DNA from: Bacillus sp. Y1
GTDB lineage: Bacteria; Bacillota; Bacilli; Bacillales; Cytobacillaceae
Length of the DNA stretch: 64,000 nucleotides
Direction: 5' to 3'
NCBI RefSeq assembly: GCF_003586445.1
Contig: NZ_CP030028.1
Location: 820,501 to 884,500, forward strand
The notes beneath the pieces are model-generated. The model did not search any database. It saw only the letters and a program-made list of their open reading frames with translations, and was not told where the DNA came from. A program made the position numbers and the translations under genes. Of the stretch, positions 15,116 through 22,564 are shown in pieces; position 1 is the first letter of the stretch; each line of letters opens with the position of its first letter.

Positions 15116-16243
15116 ATGAATAATAGAAAAAAACTAAAACTTGGAGCTGCGATTGAAGGGGTTGGGTTCAACTATATGGGGTGGCGACATCCAGACATGC
15201 CTAGCAATGCAAGTGAAAATATTGATTACTATGTAAAACAAGCAAAAATAGCAGAAGCAGGAAAGTTTGACACAATATTTTTATTCGATGTCAGTCATGT
15301 TGGACCAGGGAATATTCCACATCACTTGAGTATGTTTGAGGGTATCAGTATTTTGTCGGCACTTAGTATGGCAACGACAAATATAGGTCTTATAGCAACA
15401 ATCGCTACGTCGTATGCTGATCCATTTACTGCTGCGAGACAGATCCTTTCACTTGATAAAATTAGTAAGGGACGAGCAGGTTTGAATGCCGTTACGTCAA
15501 ATCCGGGAGGTATGGTGAATTATAGCAGGTCACATCTTTCAAAAGCAGATCAATATCCTATGCAAAAAGAATTTATGGAAATTTTATTAGGTCTATGGGA
15601 TTCATATGAAGATGATGCATTTATACGTGATAAAGCGAATGGTATTTACCTCGATCCGCAAAAAATGCACGCTTTAAGATATAGAGGGAAGTATTTCTCA
15701 GTAGATGGTCCGTTGAATCTAAGCCGTTCGATTCAAGGCAGACCGGCACTCTTCACGGCGGGTAGTTCTTCTAATTTTGTAGAAAACGCTGCGAAATATA
15801 CAGATGGTGGTTTTATAGCTTCTTCTTCACTTGAATATGCTAAAGGAATTGCAGCAGAGCTTAGAAAGCGAGTAGCTTTGGAAGGACGATCAACAGAAGA
15901 TTTTATTGTTGTGACTTCACAAATGCCGATTGTCGGTAGTACTGAAGCAGAAGCAGAAGAAAAATTCCAAGAAATGCAAAGTTTGATGCCAGTTTATAGA
16001 ATACCAAGACCTTTGTTTTTTGGTTCAGCCGAGAAAGTAGCCGATCAAGTTCAGGAATGGTATGAAGAAGGTACGATGGATATGTTATTGATACAACAGG
16101 AATATCCAACAGGGTTACAAGATTTCGTTGATTTAGTTGTTCCGATTTTACAGGATAGAGGCATTTTTCATACAGAATATGAATCAAATACGTTACGGGG
16201 TAATTTGGGTCTGCCTTATCCAGAAAATAAATATTCATTATAA
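15116..16243 (+). CDS. Luciferase-like FMN-dependent monooxygenase, NtaA/SnaA/DszA type
   Basis: A 375-residue TIM-barrel flavin monooxygenase. Typical blocks are the N-terminal LGAAIEGVGFNYMGWRHP, the LSMFEGISILSALSMATTNIGL stretch, GRAGLNAVTSN near residue 120 and the C-terminal GSAEKVADQVQEWYEEGTMD. Members use reduced FMN from a partner reductase to attack sulfonates, nitrilotriacetate, thiophenes and similar compounds. The family is usually about 440 residues; here roughly 60 residues are missing just before the GSAEKVAD block. No reductase gene is adjacent. It is probably controlled by the ArsR-type regulator. Substrate unknown, perhaps an organosulfur compound. Confidence 0.82.
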   Translation: MNNRKKLKLGAAIEGVGFNYMGWRHPDMPSNASENIDYYVKQAKIAEAGKFDTIFLFDVSHVGPGNIPHHLSMFEGISILSALSMATTNIGLIATIATSYADPFTAARQILSLDKISKGRAGLNAVTSNPGGMVNYSRSHLSKADQYPMQKEFMEILLGLWDSYEDDAFIRDKANGIYLDPQKMHALRYRGKYFSVDGPLNLSRSIQGRPALFTAGSSSNFVENAAKYTDGGFIASSSLEYAKGIAAELRKRVALEGRSTEDFIVVTSQMPIVGSTEAEAEEKFQEMQSLMPVYRIPRPLFFGSAEKVADQVQEWYEEGTMDMLLIQQEYPTGLQDFVDLVVPILQDRGIFHTEYESNTLRGNLGLPYPENKYSL

Positions 16244-16385
16244 ATTACATTTTATTTTGATTAAGTAGTAAAAAACAGAGGAATAACAAAATAATCCATT
16301 AATCGTTACGTAGAAAAGTGATTAGGTAATTACTAATGGTTACTCGCCCATTTGGGTTGACTAAAGGGAAGGGAGGAACAAAGAG

Positions 16386-16721
16386 TTGGTTAGAGTGGAG
16401 ATTACAAGAAGCACTACTAACGGTAAAATAATATCTTACAAATTGGAGGGTCACGCATACTATAACGAATACGGCAAGGACATTGTTTGTGCCGGTGTTT
16501 CAGCTGTATCAATTGGAACGGTTAACTCAATAGAAGCATTGTTGGGAATTGTGCCAGAACACACAATATATGAAGGTTTTTTGAAAGTAGACATACCTGA
16601 ACGAATTGAGTCAAAAACTTTTGAGCAGGTACAGCTTTTGTTGGAATCAATGGTAATTATGCTGAAATCTATCCAAGAATCTTACGGTGAATTTTTAACA
16701 ATTGAAGAAACTATACAATAG
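16386..16721 (+). CDS. Prp-like cysteine protease (orphan paralog)
   Basis: A 111-residue protein of the ribosomal-processing cysteine protease family (YsxB/Prp). The diagnostic GHA motif with His23 and DIVCAGVSA with Cys35 form the catalytic pair. Prp normally removes the N-terminal extension of ribosomal protein L27 and sits between rplU and rpmA; neither is present here. So this is likely a second, horizontally acquired copy whose substrate may differ. TTG 16386 is used because GGGAGG lies nine bases upstream. It follows the monooxygenase gene by 142 bases. Confidence 0.85.
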   Translation: MVRVEITRSTTNGKIISYKLEGHAYYNEYGKDIVCAGVSAVSIGTVNSIEALLGIVPEHTIYEGFLKVDIPERIESKTFEQVQLLLESMVIMLKSIQESYGEFLTIEETIQ

Positions 16722-16788
16722 ACTATAGAGAATTTGTAGGTATTGAAAAAAATTATGTATCCTTTTTATACTATGCTCTATACAAATT

Positions 16789-16824
16789 AGGGGCATTTCT
16801 TCAATGAAGAAAAGCTCCTTTTTT
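16789..16824 (+). terminator. Intrinsic terminator after the Prp-like gene
   Basis: AGGGGC and GCTCCT close a hairpin with an inner CTTC/GAAG pairing, followed by TTTTTT. Confidence 0.75.
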
Positions 16825-16880
16825 AATGTTACTATAGGGCTGCATTACTAAAATAAAAGAATTGTAAAGGAGGGCAGTTT

Positions 16881-16943
16881 AAACTAACGGGTGCTTTAGT
16901 TTAAAAACAGCGACAAGTGAAATTAAACTTGTCGCTGTTTTAT
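16881..16943 (+). terminator. Two adjacent hairpins in the gap before the insertion sequence
   Basis: AAACTAA (16881-16887) and TTAGTTT (about 16896-16902) form one hairpin including the AACTAACGGG motif. A second, strong one has ACAGCGACAAGT (16907-16918) with ACTTGTCGCTGT (16927-16938), flanked by A and T runs. No gene lies in 16722-17121. Confidence 0.65.
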
Positions 16944-17000
16944 TGCATATGAATAATATCTTTACAGCTCCTTCACCAAAACTACATTAGCATACTATTT

Positions 17001-17058
17001 AGCGGGTACCATAATTTAAATTATGGTTAGTGTTAACTATATGGTTTTTATACCCGCT
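17001..17058. repeat. Nested palindromes with GCGGGTACC motif
   Basis: AGCGGGTA (17001-17008) is the exact inverse of TACCCGCT (17051-17058). Inside it, 17009-17026 is a perfect 18-bp palindrome CCATAATTTAAATTATGG. The GCGGGTAC core also occurs in both inverted repeats (11422-11430 and 18614-18621). Confidence 0.6.
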
Positions 17059-17095
17059 ACTTATATCCAAAAAGGTGGAGAAACCTTGTTATATC

Positions 17096-17121
17096 AATAA
17101 AAAAGCAGTGCGATTTCTTAT
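17096..17121. repeat. Inner part of the right inverted repeat, left of the IS
   Basis: AAAAAAGCAGTGCGATTTCT continues, after removing the insertion sequence, into GCGAAATGCACTGCTTTT at 18579. Together they rebuild a hairpin homologous to the one at 11460-11500. Confidence 0.65.
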
Positions 17122-17128
17122 TGAACTG

Positions 17129-17166
17129 CCCCATAAATGTTAGACATCAATCTTACATTTATGGGG
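17129..17166 (+). promoter_or_regulatory. Hairpin guarding the IS transposase ribosome site
   Basis: CCCCATAAATGT (17129-17140) pairs perfectly with ACATTTATGGGG (17155-17166). Its 3' arm contains the GGGG upstream of orfA. Read-through transcripts from outside would fold and mask initiation, as known for other insertion sequences; this role is inferred. Confidence 0.55.
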
Positions 17167-17173
17167 TATTTTT

Positions 17174-17704
17174 ATGTCTAATTTTACAGTGGAAAATAGA
17201 ATACAAATGGTTTTAAGGTATTTAAATGGTAACGAATCTATTAAGGAAATTTCACGGCAGGTACAGATAAATAAGAGTGTTTTAAGTGGATGGATTCGCC
17301 TTTACGAACAGCATGGTAGTGAAGCTTTCCTAAAAAACTATACACGCTATTCAACTGAGTTTAAAATGGATGTATTAAATTATATGAACGAGACGGGTAC
17401 ATCCTCTGTTGATACAGCAGCAATTTTCAATATTTCCTCTCCTGGAATGATTCGGAATTGGCGAACAAAGTGGAAACAAGGTGGAATAGATGCCCTACAA
17501 TTAAAGAAAAAGGGGCGTCCATCTATGAAGAAAGAAACAAAGAACAGTGAACCAAAGAAAGCAGCACCAACACCAGTTGAAGGTACAGTAGAAGCATTAC
17601 AAGCGAAAATAGAAAGATTAGAAATGGAGAATGCTTACTTAAAAAAGTTGAATGCTTTAGTTCAAATGCAGGAAAAATTACAAACAAAATTAAAGCGCAA
17701 GTAA
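17174..17704 (+). CDS. IS150-type transposase OrfA
   Basis: A 176-residue protein with two helix-turn-helix segments (around residues 15-40 and 60-85) and a C-terminal leucine-rich coiled coil from about residue 140. It binds the element ends. The canonical slippery heptamer A AAA AAG lies in phase at 17641-17647, so a -1 shift makes an OrfAB fusion. Confidence 0.92.
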   Translation: MSNFTVENRIQMVLRYLNGNESIKEISRQVQINKSVLSGWIRLYEQHGSEAFLKNYTRYSTEFKMDVLNYMNETGTSSVDTAAIFNISSPGMIRNWRTKWKQGGIDALQLKKKGRPSMKKETKNSEPKKAAPTPVEGTVEALQAKIERLEMENAYLKKLNALVQMQEKLQTKLKRK

Positions 17705-17733
17705 TTTATGAACTAAAGGATCAGTATGATGTT

Positions 17734-18543
17734 GTGGATTTAGTTGAAGTCGCTGACATTCCACGCAGTACGTATTATTATTGGGAAAAACGATTAAATC
17801 AAGTCGATAAGTATGCGAATGTAAAAGAAGAAATAAGAGAAATCTATCATGCACATAAAGGACGTTATGGCTATCGTCGTATCACGAAAGAACTAAAGAA
17901 AAAAGGCATTCATCATGACCAAAAAACTATAAATAAATTAATGAATACCATGGGCTTAAAATGTCTAGTGCGTATGAAGAAATATCGTTCCTACAAAGGT
18001 AGCGTAGGGAAAATTGCACCCAACATATTACAACGCGATTTTAAGGCGGAAAGAATGAATCAGAAATGGGTAACAGACGTTACAGAATTCCACTTATTTG
18101 GAGAGAAGCGTTATCTTTCGCCGGTACTCGATTTATGCAATGGTGAAATCATTGCTTATAACGTGATGAAACGTCCTGTTTATAGACTCGTGGGTGAAAT
18201 GTTAGACAAAGCAATTGAGTATCTTAAACCTGGAGATCAAGTAATTCTTCATTCTGATCAGGGCTGGCATTATCAAATGAAACAGTATCAAAAAACCTTA
18301 GAACAGCACGAAATTACGCAGAGTATGTCACGTAAAGGCAACTGTTTAGATAATGCGGTCATCGAAAATTTCTTTGGCTTATTAAAGTCTGAGTTGCTTT
18401 ACCTGCAAGAGTTTGAGAGTATTGAGCATTTTGAACAAGAATTAGAAGAGTATATTGATTACTACAATCAAAAGAGAATGAAAGCAAAATTAAAAGATCT
18501 GAGTCCAGTAGAATACCGAACTCAGATCTTAGAAGTTGCCTAA
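17734..18543 (+). CDS. IS150-type transposase OrfB (DDE integrase domain)
   Basis: A 269-codon frame in the -1 frame relative to orfA; the frame is open back to the shift site at 17641. It has the HTH_21 region ([12 protein letters not shown]) and the rve integrase core with the catalytic triad in [15 protein letters not shown] and NAVIENFFG. It is made mainly as OrfAB by -1 frameshifting and catalyses copy-out transposition through a circular intermediate in this family. No defects are seen. Confidence 0.92.
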   Translation: MDLVEVADIPRSTYYYWEKRLNQVDKYANVKEEIREIYHAHKGRYGYRRITKELKKKGIHHDQKTINKLMNTMGLKCLVRMKKYRSYKGSVGKIAPNILQRDFKAERMNQKWVTDVTEFHLFGEKRYLSPVLDLCNGEIIAYNVMKRPVYRLVGEMLDKAIEYLKPGDQVILHSDQGWHYQMKQYQKTLEQHEITQSMSRKGNCLDNAVIENFFGLLKSELLYLQEFESIEHFEQELEEYIDYYNQKRMKAKLKDLSPVEYRTQILEVA

Positions 18544-18575
18544 AAATATTTGTCTAACTTTATTGGGTCAGATCA

Positions 18576-18635
18576 TATGCGAAATGCACTGCTTTTATAA
18601 GTGTTTTTATAGGTGCGGGTACTCCAAAAGAGAAC
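18576..18635 (-). repeat. Right imperfect terminal inverted repeat (outer part)
   Basis: Read on the minus strand from 18635 it begins GTTCTCTTTTGGAGTACCC, then ATAAAAACACTTATAAAAGC, matching 11409-11480 in order except for a 12-13 base gap. The inner part was cut off by the IS insertion and lies at 17096-17121. Confidence 0.75.
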
Positions 18636-18664
18636 GGCTTAAGTTGAGTCGAAAGCCTTTTTTT
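18636..18664. terminator. Damaged right copy of the split terminator
   Basis: GGCTT-AAGTTGA-GTCGAAAGCC with the loop in the same orientation as at 11383-11408, but the 5' arm has lost TCGAC, leaving only a 5-bp stem (GGCTT/AAGCC) before TTTTTTT. On the minus strand it lies just after ohr. Confidence 0.55.
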
Positions 18665-18671
18665 GTACCTA

Positions 18672-19097
18672 TTATTCAACAATCTCTAAAGTCACTTCGA
18701 TATTTCCTCTTGTTGCTTTTGAATACGGGCAAAAATGATGAGCTTTTTGAACTAAGTCTTCTAAAACAGCTCTTTCAATTCCAGTACCTTTTACTTGTAG
18801 TGTTACACCAAGCTTAAAGCCTTGGTCTGTTTCATCCTTTATAAGGCTAACGTTTGCTGTTACTTGTGATTCAAATTTAACACGTTCTGATCTTGCCATA
18901 AATTGAAGAGCTCCGTCAAAGCAGGCAGCGTATCCTGCAGCAAATAATTGTTCAGGATTTGTAGCACTTGGTAATGATTTCGCTCTTGGTGTGCCTGGCA
19001 TTGCGATATCAAGATTAATGGCACCTTCAGGAGATTGAACTTTCCCTTCTCTACCTCCAACTGCAGTTACACTAGATGTGAATAATACGTTTGACAT
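18672..19097 (-). CDS. ohrA: Organic hydroperoxide resistance protein, Ohr subfamily
   Basis: A 141-residue OsmC/Ohr-fold thiol peroxidase. The peroxidatic Cys59 (AACFDGAL) and resolving Cys123 (HFCPYSKATRGN) are both present. It reduces fatty-acid and other organic hydroperoxides in the cytoplasm using lipoylated dehydrogenase subunits as reductant in studied relatives. An AGGATG-like ribosome site precedes the start. It is transcribed divergently from ohrR, which should repress it until oxidised. Confidence 0.93.
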   Translation of the reverse strand: MSNVLFTSSVTAVGGREGKVQSPEGAINLDIAMPGTPRAKSLPSATNPEQLFAAGYAACFDGALQFMARSERVKFESQVTANVSLIKDETDQGFKLGVTLQVKGTGIERAVLEDLVQKAHHFCPYSKATRGNIEVTLEIVE

Positions 19098-19130
19098 AAG
19101 TGATCATCCTTTTTGAATGTAATTTTTTTC

Positions 19131-19216
19131 TAATTTAAATTGTGCAAAATCAATTAACTTATGTGTTCATAATAATAGATGAATTACTAATTGTCAACGA
19201 TTATATTGTGCAAAAT
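19131..19216. promoter_or_regulatory. Candidate OhrR operators in the ohrA-ohrR intergenic region
   Basis: ATTGTGCAAAAT occurs twice in the same orientation, at 19139-19150 and 19205-19216, each next to an AATTTAAA-type tract. Bacillus OhrR is known to bind AATT-rich dyads next to ohrA. A third ATTGTGCAAAAA lies beyond the ohrR end at 19792-19803. Sites are predicted by repetition only. Confidence 0.5.
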
Positions 19217-19305
19217 TTAAATGGATTTGACGATAAGGAATGGGTACGATATGATTTTATAAAATTAATTTTATAATCAGTTTTTTAGAAGTTGAGGGAT
19301 GAATT

Positions 19306-19755
19306 ATGAAATATGACGATGAGCTTGTAAAACTAGAAGACCATTTATGTTTCTCTTTATATGCTTGTTCAAGAGCGATTTTTCGTTTATATCGTCCATT
19401 TTTGGACGAACTAAATTTAACCTATCCACAGTATCTGGTATTGATCGTGTTATGGGAAAGGAAGCAAAGTACAGTGAAAGAATTAGGAGAACTTCTTGGA
19501 CTTGATTCTGGAACCTTAACTCCTATGCTAAAAAGAATGGAAGCAGCGGGTCTCGTCGTACGCAAAAGATCGGCGGAAGATGAGAGGGTTGTGATGATTA
19601 CAATTACTGAGGAAGGAAATCTTCTTAAAGAGAAGGCTGTTTGTATCCCACGGTCACTTTTAGAATCAACAGGAATGACAGAGGAAGAAGTTATTACAAT
19701 TAATAATGTGATAAAAAAACTACTTCAAAAGGTGAATACAGCTAGTATGAAATGA
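19306..19755 (+). CDS. ohrR: Organic peroxide sensor, MarR family
   Basis: A 149-residue winged-helix repressor. Cys15 (EDHLCFSLY) is at the conserved reactive position of OhrR, and the DNA-binding segment LLGLDSGTLTPMLKRMEAAGLV with wing RKRSAEDERVV is typical. One further cysteine at 22 and one at about 126 (KAVCIP) exist. Organic hydroperoxides oxidise Cys15 and release DNA. It is divergent from ohrA, the expected arrangement. Confidence 0.93.
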   Translation: MKYDDELVKLEDHLCFSLYACSRAIFRLYRPFLDELNLTYPQYLVLIVLWERKQSTVKELGELLGLDSGTLTPMLKRMEAAGLVVRKRSAEDERVVMITITEEGNLLKEKAVCIPRSLLESTGMTEEEVITINNVIKKLLQKVNTASMK

Positions 19756-19804
19756 AAGATCTAACCGTCGAGGTTAGGAGAAAAATAATTAATTGTGCAA
19801 AAAG

Positions 19805-19834
19805 AAGGTCCTTCCGTTACGGTTGGACTTTTTG
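19805..19834 (+). terminator. Intrinsic terminator after ohrR
   Basis: AAGGTCC pairs with GGACTTT around a nested CCG/CGG, ending in TTTTT. Confidence 0.7.
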
Positions 19835-19915
19835 AATGTCACAGCCTCTCATCCTGAATATATCTATCATTTTTAGCCAACATATATGTTGAAAGAATGA
19901 TCAGGAGTGATTGCT

Positions 19916-20404
19916 TTGAACAGATATATGTTGTTTTTAGTAGTAACGGTATTGTCATTTTTTCTATCTGGCTGTGGATTTAATAATCATGCGAATGAAA
20001 CTGAGGATCAGCAAGCGCAAATAAGCCAAGCTAAGGCTAGAATCTTAAACGATGAAACAGAAAAGGTAGATCATACGATAAGGGTGTCACAACTAGCAGA
20101 ACAATATGTCCAGAAATTAGAAGAAGTAGAACGGGCTAATGTTATTTACTCCAACAACAATGCCTATGTTGCGATTAAACCAAACCAATATAATAGTCTG
20201 TCAGAAGTTTTAAATCAAAAAATAGCTGATCAGGTACGAAAAGCAGATAATAAAATACATAAAGTGTATGTATCTGTAAATCCAGACTTTTATACAACGA
20301 TGACCTCCTATGCACATGATATAAGGTCCGGCAGGGACAAAGTTAGTTTATATCGAGATTTTTCTAATACCGTTATGAACTTTTTTGGGATCGAAAGTGA
20401 ATAA
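19916..20404 (+). CDS. YhcN/YlaJ family sporulation lipoprotein
   Basis: A 162-residue protein with signal peptide and lipobox LSGC. The domain contains RVSQLAEQYVQKLEEVERANVIYSNNNAYVAI and NKIHKVYVSVNPDFYTTM, the usual blocks of the YhcN/YlaJ spore family. Members are made during sporulation and several are found in the spore inner membrane. TTG 19916 is chosen because AGGAG ends eight bases before it, while GTG 19907 overlaps that site. It is a single gene ending at a strong terminator. Its presence supports an endospore-forming host. Confidence 0.85.
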   Translation: MNRYMLFLVVTVLSFFLSGCGFNNHANETEDQQAQISQAKARILNDETEKVDHTIRVSQLAEQYVQKLEEVERANVIYSNNNAYVAIKPNQYNSLSEVLNQKIADQVRKADNKIHKVYVSVNPDFYTTMTSYAHDIRSGRDKVSLYRDFSNTVMNFFGIESE

Positions 20405-20406
20405 AA

Positions 20407-20440
20407 AAAACACACTCGTCCTTGTGGTGCGAGTGTGTTT
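20407..20440. terminator. Bidirectional terminator between converging genes
   Basis: AACACACTCG (about 20409-20418) pairs with CGAGTGTGTT (20430-20439), flanked by A and T runs. Confidence 0.9.
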
Positions 20441-20450
20441 GTCTAGAGTT

Positions 20451-21368
20451 TTATGGAAGGATATTTCCTGCCGCACGATAAATGCTATACCATTCTTCAC
20501 GAGTAAGGTGGACTTCGCTAGCTTGGATGCAATCCTTTAATCTATCTAGATTCGTTGTACCAACAACAGGTTGCATCTTTGCAGGATGACGTAATATCCA
20601 TGCAATCGCAATCGTTGTATTGCTTACATTATATTTTTCAGCAAGTTGATTAATTTGTTGATTCAACTCAGGGAATTTTTCATTTCCTAAGAAGGTTCCT
20701 TCAAAGAAACCGTATTGGAAGGGAGACCAAGGTTGAATTGTAATATCATTTAGTCGACAGAAATCAAGAACGCTGCCATCACGGTTGATGGCTGACTCAT
20801 TTTCCATATTCACGTTAATTCCACTAGAAATCATCGTGGCGTTTGTGATACTAAATTGTAGTTGGTTAGCTACAATAGGTTGCTTTACGTATTTTTTCAG
20901 AAGTTGAATTTGCATCGGATTTTGGTTAGACACACCGAAATGACGGACCTTGCCTGATGTTTCAAGGATATCAAAGGCTTCGGCTACTTCTTCAGGCTCC
21001 ACCAAGGTATCCGGACGGTGTAGAAGAAGTGTATCCAGATAATCGGTTTTCAGGCGTTTTAAAATGCCGTCCACTGACTCTAATATGTATTCTTTAGAGA
21101 AATCAAACATCCCTTTTCTTATGCCACATTTGGATTGAATGATCATTTTTTCACGAATATCATCATTCATGTTGATAGCATCTGCAAATATTTCTTCACA
21201 AGCACCACCACCATATATATCCGCATGATCAAAGAAGTTAGCTCCTTCTTCTAATGCTGTTTTTATAAAGCGCTCAACCTCGGATTTTTCAAGTGCGCTT
21301 ATTCTCATACAGCCAACTGCAACAACTGGTACCTCTAATGTGCTGTTTCCTAGTCTAACCGTTCTCAA
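20451..21368 (-). CDS. Aldo/keto reductase, YcsN/YdhF type
   Basis: A 305-residue TIM-barrel NADPH-dependent oxidoreductase. The catalytic residues are visible: Asp and Tyr in FFDHADIYGGG, Lys in IIQSKCGIRKG and His in LLLHRPD. The cofactor-binding end reads VGTTNLDRL. It closely fits the YcsN/YdhF subgroup, whose physiological substrates are unknown. It is a single minus-strand gene with an AGGGAATAT site before the start. Upstream (21369-21548) I see no further gene. Confidence 0.88.
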   Translation of the reverse strand: MRTVRLGNSTLEVPVVAVGCMRISALEKSEVERFIKTALEEGANFFDHADIYGGGACEEIFADAINMNDDIREKMIIQSKCGIRKGMFDFSKEYILESVDGILKRLKTDYLDTLLLHRPDTLVEPEEVAEAFDILETSGKVRHFGVSNQNPMQIQLLKKYVKQPIVANQLQFSITNATMISSGINVNMENESAINRDGSVLDFCRLNDITIQPWSPFQYGFFEGTFLGNEKFPELNQQINQLAEKYNVSNTTIAIAWILRHPAKMQPVVGTTNLDRLKDCIQASEVHLTREEWYSIYRAAGNILP

Positions 21369-21548
21369 GTATATTCCCTCCCAAGTGTACGATAGGGTAA
21401 TTGTTGAGTGAATAGTTCCTTATACTCCTATTATCAACTCATTAACCGATCATAAGCAAAATGTGCACGCTTTCACGAATGTGTACAAGCATATTTTGCC
21501 ATACCCTTTGGTCTTATTCAACTATTAACTATGTTTTGGATGGATGTT

Positions 21549-22468
21549 GGGTTCGAATGAAGTACTGATAAGGACAGGGACTGGATTAGGAAAGGAGGTT
21601 GAGTCCGAAAGCAGCCCTGATAAGGACAGTGACTCGATTATGAGGAGAGTTCGAGTCCGAATAAAGCCCTGATAAGGACAGTGACTCGATTATGAGGAGA
21701 GTTCGAGTCCGAAAGCAGCCCTGATAAGGACAGTGACACGATTATGAAGAGAGTTCGAGTCCGAAAGCAGCCCTGATAAGGACAGTGACACGATTATGAA
21801 GAGAGTTTGAGTCCGAAAGCAGCCCTGATAAGGACAGTGACACGATTATGAAGAGAGTTTGAGTCCGAAAGCAGCCCTGATAAGGACAGTGACACGATTA
21901 TGAAGAGAGTTCGAGTCCGAAAGCAGCCCTGATAAGGACAGTGACACGATTATGAAGAGAGTTTGAGTCCGAAAGCAGCCCTGATAAGGACAGTGACTCG
22001 ATTATGAGGAGAGTTCGAGTCCGAAAGCAGCCCTGATAAGGACAGTGACACGATTATGAAGAGAGTTTGAGTCCAAATGCAGCCCTGATAAGGACAGTGA
22101 CTCGATTATGAAGAGAGTTCGAGTCCGAAAGCAGCCCTGATAAGGACAGTGACACGATTATGAAGAGAGTTTGAGTCCAAATGCAGCCCTGATAAGGACA
22201 GGGACTCGATTATGAAGAGAGTTCGAGTCCGAATGAACCCCCTCATAAGGACAAAGATTGGATTATGAAGAGAGTTCGAGTCCGAAAGCAGCCCTGATAA
22301 GGACAGGGACTCGATTATGAAGAGAGTTCGAGTCCGAAAGCAGTCCTGATAAGGACAGTGACACGATTATGAAGAGAGTTTGAGTCCGAATGAACCCCTC
22401 ATAAGGACAGGGATTGGATTATGAAGGTAGTCCGAGTCCCAATCACCCCCTCATTCGGACAGAATTAT
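21549..22468. repeat. Array of about 17.7 tandem 52-bp repeats
   Basis: Units start at 21549 (degenerate), 21601, 21653 and every 52 bases to 22225, then 22278 (one 53-bp step), 22330, 22382 and a partial one at 22434. Core unit: GAGTCCGAAAGCAGCCCTGA, then TAAGGACAGTGACACGATTA, then TGAAGAGAGTTC. GTCC/GGAC and, in many units, GACTCG/CGAGTC can form hairpins. Every frame is closed by stops. No unique spacers are present, so it is not a CRISPR. It fills the 1.2-kb gap between the reductase and kinase genes. Confidence 0.95.
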
Positions 22469-22532
22469 GAACTAGAAAGGCACCCGTGGTCAGATCATAC
22501 CATTAATTGGCCAATCAACCTCCATATCAAAA

Positions 22533-22561
22533 AAGATTCTCTTTTCATGAAAGAGAATCCA
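22533..22561 (-). terminator. Intrinsic terminator of the sensor kinase operon
   Basis: GATTCTCTTT (22535-22544) and AAAGAGAATC (22550-22559) form the stem; on the minus strand it is followed by TTTTTT. Confidence 0.88.
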
Positions 22562-22564
22562 TAA

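Larger units (their letters stand above)
17122..18575 (+). mobile_element. IS3 family (IS150 group) insertion sequence, complete
   Basis: 1454 bp. The ends TGAACTGCCCCATAAATGTT and, inverted, TGATCTGACCCAATAAAGTT are imperfect terminal repeats with TG...CA termini. Both flanks carry TAT (17119-17121 and 18576-18578), a 3-bp target duplication as expected for this group. It holds orfA and orfB joined by a programmed -1 frameshift. All parts look intact, so it may be active. Confidence 0.92.

Noticed and set aside
18536..18817. 93-codon plus-strand open frame after the IS
   Set aside because: It crosses the IS end, the inverted repeat and the end of ohr in the antisense direction; composition is that of non-coding sequence.
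21549..22468. CRISPR array
   Set aside because: The 52-bp period is continuous with variants spread along the unit; there are no unique spacers, no constant short repeat and no cas genes.
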